A stretch of 64,000 nt of DNA from an uncultured Eubacteriales bacterium (GTDB lineage: Bacteria > Bacillota > Clostridia > Oscillospirales > Oscillospiraceae): positions 1 through 64,000 of the forward strand of contig ONOL01000017.1 of assembly GCA_900319465.1 (NCBI GenBank), read 5' to 3'. This document shows, in pieces, positions 42,682-50,893 of the stretch. The notes below the pieces were generated by a model. It saw only the letters and a program-made list of their open reading frames with translations. It was not told where the DNA came from and did not search any database. The position numbers and the translations under genes were made by a program. Each line of letters starts with the position of its first letter. Position 1 is the first letter of the stretch.

Positions 42682-42935
42682 GCGTGCCTCCCGTCCCGGT
42701 CCTGCCGTCGCAGCGGGCAGGATAGTTTCCGTCATATCTGAAATCATTATAAGGAATCCGCGCGCGCTTTGCAAGAGGAGGCGCGCGGATCGCAAATTGT
42801 TTTTCCCGGGCGTTGCGCCCCGGCGCGGAGCGGTGTATAATCAAAGAAATTACGGGGCGGGGAGCTTGCCCGCCGCGCAGGAGCGCCCCCGGACGGGGGC
42901 AGGAAATGGGAGAACAGGGAAAGGGGAGCGGAAGC

Positions 42936-44129
42936 ATGCAGCAGAAATACGCGGCCTGGGGACGGGTCAAGAGCTGTATCCGGGAGCTGACGGCCTACGG
43001 CAGCGCCCGCAAGGCGGAAATCGGAGCGGACAAGGTCTTTGATTTCAGCATCGGAAGCCCCAGCGCGCCGGTGCCTGCGGAGGTCTGGGAGGCGATGCGG
43101 GAAGCGCTCAAGCGCCCCGACGTCCACGAAAAGACGCCGCCGGAAGGCCTGCCCGCGCTGAGAGAGGCGGTGGCGCGGGATCTGAGCCGGCGTTATGCGC
43201 TGGACTTTTCGGCTCAGGAGATCCAGATCGTCACAGGCGCTGCGGGCGGGCTTGCCGTCTGCCTGAACGCGCTGCTGTCGCCCGGCAGCGAGGCCGTTGT
43301 GCTCGCGCCGTTTTTCCCCGAATACCGCGTCTTTATCGAGGGCGCCGGCGGCACGGCCGCCGTTGTGCCCGCACGGGCGGATATGCAGCCGGAGCTGGAC
43401 GCGCTGCGCGAGGCCGTCGGGGAGAAGACCCGCCTTGTGATCGTGAACACCCCGAACAATCCCACCGGGGCGATCCTGTCCGAGGAGAGCCTGCGGGGGA
43501 TCGCGGAGATCCTGCGCGAGGCGTCGGAACGCTGGGGCAGGCCCGTCTATCTGATCTCCGACGAGCCGTACCGGGAGCTCTGCTTCGACAGGGAGAGCAT
43601 CCCCTGCGTGATGACGGCCTATGAGAACACGCTTCTCTGCTACTCCTTCAGCAAGTCCCTCTCCCTGCCCGGGGAGCGCGTCGGCTATCTCGCGGTGAAT
43701 CCGGCGCTGGAGAACAGGGACGAAGTCCTCGCCTCCCTGCGCCGCGCCGCCGCCGCGCTGGGCTATTCCGCCGCGCCGAGCCTCATGCAGCACGCGCTGG
43801 TGGGCTGCGTCGGCATGACGGCGGACGTCTCGGTCTACCGGGAGAACCGCGACCTGCTCTATGCGATGCTGACAGAGCTGGGCTTTCGCTGCGTCTATCC
43901 CGAGGGGGCCTTCTATCTCTTCCTGAAATCGCCCGTCGAGGACGCAAAAGCCTTCAGCGAGGCGGCGAAAAAGCAGGAGCTGCTGCTCGTGCCGAGCGAC
44001 GATTTCGGCGTCGGGGGATACCTGCGCCTGGCCTACTGCGTCCCGACGGAGACCATCCGCCGCTCCCGCCGCGCCTTTGAGGCGCTGGCAAAGGAGTTCG
44101 GGCTCGGAGAGGGGGACGGCGCTTGCTGA
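42936..44129 (+). CDS. class I/II pyridoxal-phosphate aminotransferase
   Basis: This 397-residue enzyme is a fold-type I aminotransferase of the aspartate aminotransferase family. Key residues are visible: the Asn of NTPNNPTGAI, the Asp-Tyr pair in LISDEPYRELC, the PLP-binding Lys in YSFSKSLSLPGERVGY, and the substrate-binding Arg in GYLRLAYCV. Substrate unknown. The ATG at 42936 follows AAGGGGAG; an ATG at 42906 is also possible. The next gene starts inside its 3' end. Confidence 0.9.
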   Translation: MQQKYAAWGRVKSCIRELTAYGSARKAEIGADKVFDFSIGSPSAPVPAEVWEAMREALKRPDVHEKTPPEGLPALREAVARDLSRRYALDFSAQEIQIVTGAAGGLAVCLNALLSPGSEAVVLAPFFPEYRVFIEGAGGTAAVVPARADMQPELDALREAVGEKTRLVIVNTPNNPTGAILSEESLRGIAEILREASERWGRPVYLISDEPYRELCFDRESIPCVMTAYENTLLCYSFSKSLSLPGERVGYLAVNPALENRDEVLASLRRAAAALGYSAAPSLMQHALVGCVGMTADVSVYRENRDLLYAMLTELGFRCVYPEGAFYLFLKSPVEDAKAFSEAAKKQELLLVPSDDFGVGGYLRLAYCVPTETIRRSRRAFEALAKEFGLGEGDGAC

Positions 44130-44836
44130 AAGCGGTATTCTTCGATCTGGACGGCACGCTCCTTCCCATGGACCAGGACGCCTTCGTCGAGGGCTACTTC
44201 AAGCTTCTTGCCCGCAAGATGGCGCCGTACGGCTATGAGCCGGAGGCGCTCGTCCGAAACGTGTGGGCGGGAACGGCGGCGATGGTGAAAAACGACGGCT
44301 CCTGCCGCAACGAGGAAGCCTTCTGGCGCTGCTTCCTGCGCGCCTGCGGCGAGCAGGCGAGAGCGCATATCCCGGTGTTCGAATCCTTTTATGCCAACGA
44401 ATTCCAGCAGGCGAGGGCGCTGTGCGGCTTTACCCCTTCCGCCGCGGAGACGGTCCGTCTGGTGAAGGCGCTGGGGCTGCGGGCGATCCTCGCGACCAAT
44501 CCGCTCTTTCCCGCCGTCGCCACCGAGAGCCGCGTCCGCTGGGCGGGGCTGGAGCCGGAGGACTTTGCGTACATCACTACCTATGAAAACAGCACCACCT
44601 GCAAGCCGAACCCGGCCTATTACCGGGAACTCCTCGATCGCTGCGGCCTGCGCGCACAGGACTGCCTCATGGTCGGAAACGACACGGCCGAGGACATGAT
44701 CGCGGAGACGATCGGCATACGCGTGTTCCTGCTCACCGACTGCCTTATCAATCGGGACGGCGGGGATCTGACCCGCTGGCGGCACGGCGGCTTTGCCGAG
44801 CTCGCGGACGAGCTTCGCCGCGCCGCGGCAGAATAA
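44123..44836 (+). CDS. HAD-family hydrolase
   Basis: This 237-residue HAD phosphatase has motif I FFDLDGTLLP, motif II ILATNP, motif III with the Lys in TTCKPNPAYY, and motif IV VGNDTAEDMIA. It starts with TTG, seven bases inside the aminotransferase gene, which suggests coupled translation. The two enzymes may act in one pathway, but the substrate is not known. Confidence 0.85.
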   Translation: MLKAVFFDLDGTLLPMDQDAFVEGYFKLLARKMAPYGYEPEALVRNVWAGTAAMVKNDGSCRNEEAFWRCFLRACGEQARAHIPVFESFYANEFQQARALCGFTPSAAETVRLVKALGLRAILATNPLFPAVATESRVRWAGLEPEDFAYITTYENSTTCKPNPAYYRELLDRCGLRAQDCLMVGNDTAEDMIAETIGIRVFLLTDCLINRDGGDLTRWRHGGFAELADELRRAAAE

Positions 44837-44978
44837 GACTTGTCCAGGCGATGAGCCTGGAAACAAAATCGGAGGGCTCCCGCGGACAGCCCGGCCGGAA
44901 ACGGCGGCGCTGACCGCGGGAGCTGCTGCGTTTGTGCGGCAGCGGGATCATTTGCGGGATCATTTGGTGAAAAAAAGC

Positions 44979-45007
44979 TTGACAAAAAGAGGAATCCGAA
45001 ATATAAT
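44979..45007 (+). promoter_or_regulatory. consensus sigma-A promoter of the amino-acid transporter operon
   Basis: A perfect TTGACA (44979-44984) and TATAAT (45002-45007) with a 17-base spacer. Transcription should start near 45014, 24 bases before the leader ORF. Confidence 0.93.
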
Positions 45008-45037
45008 CCTATATACAAAGTAGGGAAGTGATTAACA

Positions 45038-45160
45038 ATGCGGGAGGATCGCGGAATGCTTCGTCTGCCGTCTGCCATGATGTGCCGCAAACACATGCCG
45101 GTGTGTATGTGTCTGTTTTCGCATGCGCAGAAGAGCGGTCTGCCCATATTCCGTGCGTGA
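45038..45160 (+). CDS. Met/Cys-rich leader peptide
   Basis: This 40-codon ORF begins 30 bases after the -10 box with a plausible Shine-Dalgarno (GGGAAGTGA). Codons 14-25 read MMCRKHMPVCMC, so four of the six Met and all three Cys fall in a 12-codon window. It ends 19 bases before a strong terminator and lies upstream of an amino-acid ABC transporter, the layout of a ribosome-stalling attenuator. Stalling at Met or Cys codons when that amino acid is short would favour readthrough. The function is inferred from layout and composition. Confidence 0.65.
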   Translation: MREDRGMLRLPSAMMCRKHMPVCMCLFSHAQKSGLPIFRA

Positions 45161-45179
45161 TCCTGTCCTGTACGATCGC

Positions 45180-45212
45180 GACCGGGAGGCGTCCGCCTCC
45201 CGGTCTTTTTTT
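45180..45212 (+). terminator. attenuator terminator
   Basis: GACCGGGAGGCG pairs with CGCCTCCCGGTC (11-12 bp, TCCG loop region) and is followed by T7. The 3' arm CCTCCCG is also complementary to CGGGAGG at 45041-45047, at the start of the leader ORF, a possible competing pair. Confidence 0.92.
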
Positions 45213-45471
45213 GCGCGCCTGTCGATAACGGGTGCGCGGCTATTACTCTTCGCAGGAAAGCGGCATCGCTTTCTGATACAGATAGCCGATGGAACTTGTC
45301 GGCTTTTCCCGATCTGCATTTCGCCGTGTTCCGCGTCGCTTTTGACACGGTAAGTCCGTGATGCGCTGCGGCCGCCGCCCTGTCCGGTGGAATCCTGCCT
45401 CGGGAATTTCCCTGATAGTTCCTGTCCGATATCTGTAGGATATATCCGATACCGATTAGGAGGAAATGAAA

Positions 45472-46410
45472 ATGAAAAAGAAAAAGATTCTTGCTCTGCT
45501 GCTTACTCTCGCTCTGGTGTTTGCGCTTGCGGCCTGCGGCGCGCAGAACGCTTCGAACGGCGGAACGGCCGCCGCACCGGAAGCGGCGGCGATCGACAAG
45601 GCGGCGTTTGATTCGCTGATCGCGTCCGGCCCCGTTGCGGACGAGGCGGCGATCGCGGCAAGCGAGTGGGCGAGCGCCGTCAAGGCGGCGGGCGTGCTTC
45701 GCGTGGGCGGCACGCGCACCTCGTTCCTGTTCAGCCAGCTCGATGAGACCGACAACAGCCTCCGCGGCTTTGACGCCGGGCTGTACCAGCTTTTGACGCG
45801 CTATCTCTTCGGGGATGAAAGCAAATTTGAACTCACGCAGGTCGACTCCAGCACGCGCGAGTCTGTGCTGCAGAGCGGGCAGGTCGACGCGGTGTTCGCG
45901 ACCTACTCTATCACGCCTTCCCGCCAGGAGCTGATCTCCTTCGCGGGGCCCTACTACACCTCGAAGCAGGCGATCCTGGTGAAGGCCGGAAGCGATGCGA
46001 TCAAGGGCCTTGCGGATCTTGCCGGAAGGAACGTTGCGACGCAGGCGGGTTCCACCGGCCCCAGCATCTTGGAGGAGTACGCGCCTGAGGCCGTCGTGCA
46101 GGAGTTTGAGACTGACGCCGAGGCCCGCACCGCGCTTGAGCAGGGACGTGTGGACGCCTATGTGACCGACTACACGCTGCTCCTCAATTCCATTGTCAAG
46201 AATCCCGGCGTCTATGCCATCGCGGGCGATACCTTCGGCCCCGAGGATCATTACGGCATCGGCCTGCCTCTTGACAGCGACGGCGTCGCTTTTGTGAACG
46301 GCTTCCTGCAGAAGCTGGTGGACGACGGCACCTGGGCGAAGCTCTGGAAGATCGCCCTGGGCGACCGTACCGGCATCGACACCGCGCCGGAGGCGCCGGT
46401 GATCGGATAA
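45472..46410 (+). CDS. polar amino-acid ABC transporter substrate-binding lipoprotein
   Basis: This 312-residue lipoprotein is a family 3 solute-binding protein for glutamate, cystine or similar amino acids. The lipobox is FALAACG, with Cys at about residue 20. The mature domain has GVLRVGGTRTSFLFSQ, LRGFDAGLYQLLTRYL and the ligand-contact segment VDAVFATYSITPSRQELISFAGPYY. A second in-frame ATG lies at 45466, but AGGAGG is correctly spaced for 45472. The 260 bases between the attenuator and this gene contain no other ORF. Confidence 0.9.
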   Translation: MKKKKILALLLTLALVFALAACGAQNASNGGTAAAPEAAAIDKAAFDSLIASGPVADEAAIAASEWASAVKAAGVLRVGGTRTSFLFSQLDETDNSLRGFDAGLYQLLTRYLFGDESKFELTQVDSSTRESVLQSGQVDAVFATYSITPSRQELISFAGPYYTSKQAILVKAGSDAIKGLADLAGRNVATQAGSTGPSILEEYAPEAVVQEFETDAEARTALEQGRVDAYVTDYTLLLNSIVKNPGVYAIAGDTFGPEDHYGIGLPLDSDGVAFVNGFLQKLVDDGTWAKLWKIALGDRTGIDTAPEAPVIG

Positions 46411-46459
46411 GCAGCAGGCTCCCGACCGCCCGGCCGGGAGCCGATTTCGGAGGAACACG

Positions 46460-47119
46460 ATGGGTATCCAGGAGCTTTTGTCCCGCTTCGGGGAGCGGTA
46501 TCTCCTCGCATTGCTGACTACGTACAGGCTGACCGCCTCCGCGTTCGCGCTGGCGCTGCTGCTGGGGATCGCGGTCACGGTCCTGCGCGTTTCGCCGATC
46601 CGGCCGCTGCGCGCCGCGGCGGAGCTGTACGTGCAGATCTTTCGCAACATCCCCGGCGCCTCGCTGCTGATCCTGCTGGTATACGCGCTGCCCTATCTGG
46701 AGGTGGTGCTCTCCTACTACGCGGCGGTGCTCATTGCCACGACGCTGATCCCCTCCGCCTTCTGCTCGGAGTATCTCATGTCGGGCGTCAACACCATCGG
46801 CGCAGGCCAGATCGAGGCGGCGCGCTCGCTCGGCATGACGTTCCTGCAGATCGTCAGGACCGTGGTCCTGCCGCAGGCGGTGCGCTCGAGCGTGCTGCCG
46901 ATGACGAATCTTCTGGTGGCGACGATGCTCACGACGGCGCTTGCCTCTCAGGTGCCGCTCAATCCCACGGATCTGACGGGCATCGTCTCCTATATCAACA
47001 CCCACGCGGTGGGCGGGGTCACGGCCTTTCTGATCTCTGCCGTCCTCTACTGCACGACCGCCGTGATCCTCGGCCAGCTCGGCAGCCGCATCGACCGGAA
47101 AGTGAGGGTCCTGCGATGA
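46460..47119 (+). CDS. amino-acid ABC transporter permease 1
   Basis: This is a 219-residue HisM/GluC-type permease with about five helices. The EAA loop (QIEAARSLGMTFLQIVRTVV) is visible at about two thirds of the length. It starts after TCGGAGGAAC and overlaps the next permease gene by four bases. Confidence 0.93.
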   Translation: MGIQELLSRFGERYLLALLTTYRLTASAFALALLLGIAVTVLRVSPIRPLRAAAELYVQIFRNIPGASLLILLVYALPYLEVVLSYYAAVLIATTLIPSAFCSEYLMSGVNTIGAGQIEAARSLGMTFLQIVRTVVLPQAVRSSVLPMTNLLVATMLTTALASQVPLNPTDLTGIVSYINTHAVGGVTAFLISAVLYCTTAVILGQLGSRIDRKVRVLR

Positions 47120-47946
47120 ACGACGCCAAGCTATCCGTCCGGGCGGCTCTGTACGAAGCGCCCGGCCCGCGGACAAAACGCCGGATCGTGTCCGCGACGG
47201 CGCTCTCGATGCTCGCGCTGGCGGCACTCCTGACCGCCGTCCTGCACCGCTTTTACGTCACCGGCCAGCTCGGCGCGCGTTACTGGACGCTCTTCACCCG
47301 CTTTTCCACCTGGCGTTTTCTGGGTCAGGGGCTTGCGGGGACGCTGAAGGTCGCCCTGGTCAGCAGCGCGCTCGCCTTCGGGTTCGGCATGGCGCTGATG
47401 CTTCTCCGCCTCAGCGCCGCCCGGCTCACGCGCCTGCTCGGCACCGTGCTGATCGAGCTGAGCCGCGGTATCCCGACCCTGCTGTTCATCTACTTCTTTT
47501 TCCTCGTGGCGCCGCAGTTCGGGCTGAAGCTGCCGAGCTTCTGGAAGATCGCGCTGCCGGTGTCCCTCTCGGCGGCGGGCGTCGTGGCGGAGGTGCTCCG
47601 CTCCGGCGTAAACGCCGTCCCCGCCGGACAGACCGAGGCTGCGCTCTCGCTGGGGATGCGGCGCGCCGCGGTGTTCTTCCGGATCGTATTCCCGCAGGGG
47701 CTGCGCTTTATGGTGCCTTCGCTGATCGCCGAGCTTGTAATCGTCCTGAAGGACACCACCTTCGCCTACGTCGTCAGCTATGCCGATCTGATGCAGAATG
47801 CGCGCGTGCTCATCAGCAACCATGACGCGCTGCTCTCTGTGTATCTGGTGGTTGCGGTGATCTACATCCTCATCAACTACCTGCTCAACCGCCTCTCGGT
47901 GTTCGCCGCCGCGCACAGCGGGACGGCGGGAGCGGCGCGGATCTGA
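47116..47946 (+). CDS. amino-acid ABC transporter permease 2
   Basis: This 276-residue second permease of the polar amino-acid type (GluD-like) has an extended N-terminus before its first helix and an EAA loop (QTEAALSLGMRRAAVFFRIV). It is coupled to the first permease by an ATGA overlap. With it, the membrane part of the transporter is complete. Confidence 0.93.
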   Translation: MNDAKLSVRAALYEAPGPRTKRRIVSATALSMLALAALLTAVLHRFYVTGQLGARYWTLFTRFSTWRFLGQGLAGTLKVALVSSALAFGFGMALMLLRLSAARLTRLLGTVLIELSRGIPTLLFIYFFFLVAPQFGLKLPSFWKIALPVSLSAAGVVAEVLRSGVNAVPAGQTEAALSLGMRRAAVFFRIVFPQGLRFMVPSLIAELVIVLKDTTFAYVVSYADLMQNARVLISNHDALLSVYLVVAVIYILINYLLNRLSVFAAAHSGTAGAARI

Positions 47947-47964
47947 AGAAAGGAGTGAAATCCC

Positions 47965-48732
47965 ATGAGCGACAAGCAGTCTGCACTCGTTCCGCTGATC
48001 GAGCTGCGGCATATCGACAAGCATTTTGGCCCGCAGCACGTCCTGAAAGAGGTGAATCTCACCGTGCACAAGGGGGAAGTGGTCGTCATCATCGGGCCGT
48101 CCGGCTCCGGAAAATCCACGCTCTGCCGGACGATCAACCGGCTGGAGACGGTCGACGCCGGCGAGATCGTCATCGACGGGGAGCTTCTGCCCCAGGAGGG
48201 CAGAAAGCTTGCCGAGCTGCGCGCGCAGATCGGCATGGTGTTCCAGAGCTTCAACCTCTTTGCGCACAGGACGGTCCTCGACAACGTGACCATCGGCCCG
48301 CGCGAGGTGCTGCGCGTCTCGAAAAGGGAGGCCGAGGAGGAGGCCCTGCGCCTGCTGCGCCGCGTTGGCGTAGCGTCGCAGGCGCGCAAGCTGCCCGCGC
48401 AGCTCTCCGGCGGCCAGCAGCAGCGCGTAGCGATCGCCCGCGCGCTCGCAATGCGCCCCAAAGCGATCCTGTTCGACGAGCCGACCAGCGCGCTGGACCC
48501 GGAGATGATCGGTGAGGTGCTCAACGTCATGACCGAGCTTGCGAAGGAGGGGATGACGATGGTGATCGTCACGCATGAGATGAACTTCGCCCGCCGCGTG
48601 GCGGACCGCGTCGTTTTCATGGAGGACGGCGCCATTCTGGAGGTCAGCGCGCCCGAGGAATTTTTCAGCGCCCCGAAGACCCGCCGCGCGCGGGAATTCC
48701 TGAATACGCTGCGCGAAAGGGAGCGCACGTGA
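47965..48732 (+). CDS. amino-acid ABC transporter ATP-binding protein
   Basis: This 255-residue ATPase of the GlnQ/GluA type has Walker A IIGPSGSGKST, Q-loop GMVFQSFNLFAH, signature [15 protein letters not shown] and Walker B ILFDEPTSALDPEM. It has the AAGAAAGGAG ribosome site and ends the four-gene operon. A terminator-like inverted repeat follows at 48799-48850. Confidence 0.96.
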   Translation: MSDKQSALVPLIELRHIDKHFGPQHVLKEVNLTVHKGEVVVIIGPSGSGKSTLCRTINRLETVDAGEIVIDGELLPQEGRKLAELRAQIGMVFQSFNLFAHRTVLDNVTIGPREVLRVSKREAEEEALRLLRRVGVASQARKLPAQLSGGQQQRVAIARALAMRPKAILFDEPTSALDPEMIGEVLNVMTELAKEGMTMVIVTHEMNFARRVADRVVFMEDGAILEVSAPEEFFSAPKTRRAREFLNTLRERERT

Positions 48733-48795
48733 GCGCCAGAGGCGAAGGATCGAAGAAAAGAGGGACCGTCCGATGGAAGATCGGGAAAAACGGTG

Positions 48796-48850
48796 TTGAG
48801 GAAAGAGCCCGGCTGTGATATAATCATCACGGTTCAGCGGGCTCTTTCCT
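48796..48850 (+). promoter_or_regulatory. ychF promoter inside an inverted repeat
   Basis: TTGAGG and a perfect TATAAT lie 17 bases apart (48796-48824). GGAAAGAGCCC-g-GCTG before the -10 pairs with CAGC-GGGCTCTTTCC after it (to 48850). In RNA from the upstream operon this can fold as a terminator-like stem, with the -10 box in the loop. Confidence 0.7.
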
Positions 48851-48914
48851 GTTCTATGAGGGCCCAAACGGCCCAAAGGCCGCTGAGCGGATTATTGAGG
48901 AGATGTGTTGACAG

Positions 48915-49988
48915 ATGAAATTAGGCATCGTGGGTCTTCCCAACGTCGGCAAGACGACGCTTTTTAACGCGCTGACCGGCTCGAGAGCCGAGACCAGCAG
49001 CTACTCCAACGCTTCCGCCAAGCCCAACATCGGTACCGCCAAGGTGCCCGACGAGCGGCTCGACTGGCTGGCGGAGTACTACCATCCGAAGAAGTATTCT
49101 CCCGCCACCATCGACTTCGTGGATGTGCCCGGCGTGAGCGGCGGCGGAAAGGGCAACGAGGTCTTCCAGGCCATCCGCCAGGTGGACGCGCTGGTGGAAG
49201 TGGTCCGCTGCTTCGATAACGACGATATCTTTCTTGAGCGGGCCGACGCGGTGCGCGACGCCGAGAGCTTCGAGCTGGAGCTGATCCTTGCGGATATTGA
49301 GATCGTCGAACGCCGTCTTGAGCGCGCAAAGAAGAACGCCAAGGGCGGCGACAAGAAGTACAGGCGGGAGGCGGAGATGTGCGAGGCGCTGATCGCGCAT
49401 CTGACCGAGGAGAAGCCTGCCCGCGACTTTGCCTTCACCGAAGAGGATCAGGATATCCTTACGGACGGCGGCCTGCTCACGGTCAAGCCCGTCATCTATG
49501 CGGCCAATCTGGACGAAGACGGCATGAGCCATGTGCGGGAAAACGAAAACTTCCAGGCCCTCTCCGCCTACGCGCAAAAGCACGGCGCGGCGGTGCTGCC
49601 GGTCGCGGCCAAGTTCGAGGAGGATATTGCCGATATGGAGCCCGAGGAGGCGCAGCTGTTCATGGAAGACCTGGGGCTGAGCGAAACAGGGCTCGACCGG
49701 CTGATCCGCACCTCTTACGATCTGCTGGGTTACATTTCCTTCCTCACCGCCGGCGAGGACGATGTGCACGCCTGGACGATCGTGCGCGGCACAAAGGCGC
49801 CACGGGCCGCCGGCAAGATCCACACGGATATCGAGCGCGGCTTCATCCGGGCCGAGATCGTGGCCTTTGAGGATCTCAAGGCCTGCGGCTCCATGCAGGC
49901 GGCCAAGGAGAAGGGCCTGTTCCGGCTTGAGGGCAAGGAGTACGTCATGCAGGACGGCGACGTGACCATGTTCCGATTCAACGTGTAA
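48915..49988 (+). CDS. ychF: redox-regulated ATPase YchF (Obg family)
   Basis: This 357-residue P-loop protein of the Obg family prefers ATP and associates with ribosomes; it is near-universal. G1 is GLPNVGKTTLFNAL, G3 is DVPGVSGGGKGNE, and the position of G4 (AANLDEDG, not NKxD) matches YchF. A coiled coil spans about 125-165, and a C-terminal TGS domain starts near 275 with HAWTIVRGTKAPRAAG. Full length. It is monocistronic with its own promoter and terminator. Confidence 0.97.
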   Translation: MKLGIVGLPNVGKTTLFNALTGSRAETSSYSNASAKPNIGTAKVPDERLDWLAEYYHPKKYSPATIDFVDVPGVSGGGKGNEVFQAIRQVDALVEVVRCFDNDDIFLERADAVRDAESFELELILADIEIVERRLERAKKNAKGGDKKYRREAEMCEALIAHLTEEKPARDFAFTEEDQDILTDGGLLTVKPVIYAANLDEDGMSHVRENENFQALSAYAQKHGAAVLPVAAKFEEDIADMEPEEAQLFMEDLGLSETGLDRLIRTSYDLLGYISFLTAGEDDVHAWTIVRGTKAPRAAGKIHTDIERGFIRAEIVAFEDLKACGSMQAAKEKGLFRLEGKEYVMQDGDVTMFRFNV

Positions 49989-50006
49989 GATAAGGAAAAG
50001 AGAAGG

Positions 50007-50039
50007 AAAACTCCCTGTTCGGCGGAACAGGGAGTTTTT
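50007..50039 (+). terminator. ychF terminator
   Basis: AAAACTCCCTGTTC/GAACAGGGAGTTTT stem with a GGCG loop and a T5 run. Confidence 0.92.
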
Positions 50040-50052
50040 GCTGACCAAAAAG

Positions 50053-50080
50053 TCAGCAGGCCGCACCGGCGGCCTGCTGA
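50053..50080 (-). terminator. carD terminator
   Basis: TCAGCAGGCCGC pairs exactly with GCGGCCTGCTGA. Read on the minus strand, it is followed by a T5 run, 20 bases after the carD stop codon. Confidence 0.85.
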
Positions 50081-50100
50081 AGATCCGTATTTTTAATTTC

Positions 50101-50592
50101 TTACTTCTCACCGATGCGGGATCTGATGTACTCCTCCACATCTTTCAGGTCGATTTCCAGCGCGACGGCGAGCTCGCCGTGCAGCATATCCTTGGCCCGC
50201 TTGAGCGTGGCCTCCGCACGGCTGGACTTGGTTTTTCGCTCCGCCATACGCTGCCGCAGGCCTTTCACGATGGCGACCAGCGCTTCGCAGCTGTGCCGGC
50301 GGAACAGTTCCTTGTAAAAGGCGTCCACATGGTTGAATCGGTTGTCGTTGCAGACGGCGGGTTCGATGCCGGGCATGGCGTCGATCAGCGCCTCCGCCTC
50401 CTCGCGGCTGATGACCGGCCGCATGAACACGTTGGAATCCACCGGCGCGAAGTAAACGCCGGTGCCGACAAAGGGGCTGAGGTGATAATACATCTTGTCT
50501 CGCGGGGAGCCCGCCATGGGCAGAGCGGCGATCCTATCCACGGTGCAGACGCCGTTCTCCCCGTATATAATCTTATCTCCGATCGAATACAT
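50101..50592 (-). CDS. carD: CarD-family RNA polymerase-binding regulator
   Basis: This 163-residue protein has an N-terminal Tudor-like RNA polymerase interaction domain (YSIGDKIIYGENGVCTVDRI, about 1-60) and a helical C-terminal domain (about 70-155). CarD binds the polymerase beta subunit and stabilises the open promoter complex. A promoter with TTGAAA, 17 bases and TAATAT lies upstream on the minus strand (about 50618-50646). It is monocistronic. Confidence 0.92.
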   Translation of the reverse strand: MYSIGDKIIYGENGVCTVDRIAALPMAGSPRDKMYYHLSPFVGTGVYFAPVDSNVFMRPVISREEAEALIDAMPGIEPAVCNDNRFNHVDAFYKELFRRHSCEALVAIVKGLRQRMAERKTKSSRAEATLKRAKDMLHGELAVALEIDLKDVEEYIRSRIGEK

Positions 50593-50746
50593 CCAAAAAA
50601 ACCCCTATCCTATTACTTATACCTATATATTACATGATATTTCCGCTGTTTTCAAGGGTTTTTTGCGTTTTGATCCTTCAAATTTTATGTCTGATATCAG
50701 TCGTAAATCGAAAAACGGGGCAAGAGAACAGCTGCCGATTTGCTCA

Positions 50747-50775
50747 TTGTTTTCCTTGCCCGGCTATGATACAAT
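50747..50775 (+). promoter_or_regulatory. sigma-A promoter for hemZ
   Basis: TTGTTT and TACAAT separated by 17 bases. A leader of about 110 nt follows before the hemZ start. Confidence 0.7.
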
Positions 50776-50893
50776 AAACACACTGATTCCTGGCGGCCGG
50801 GACGGGAAAGACCGGGGCCGCTTCTGAGGACGGAGCGGTGTTTTCCGCAGCCTGAAGGCGCAGTACGGGGAGAAAAAGGAAAAGACCTGCCAA

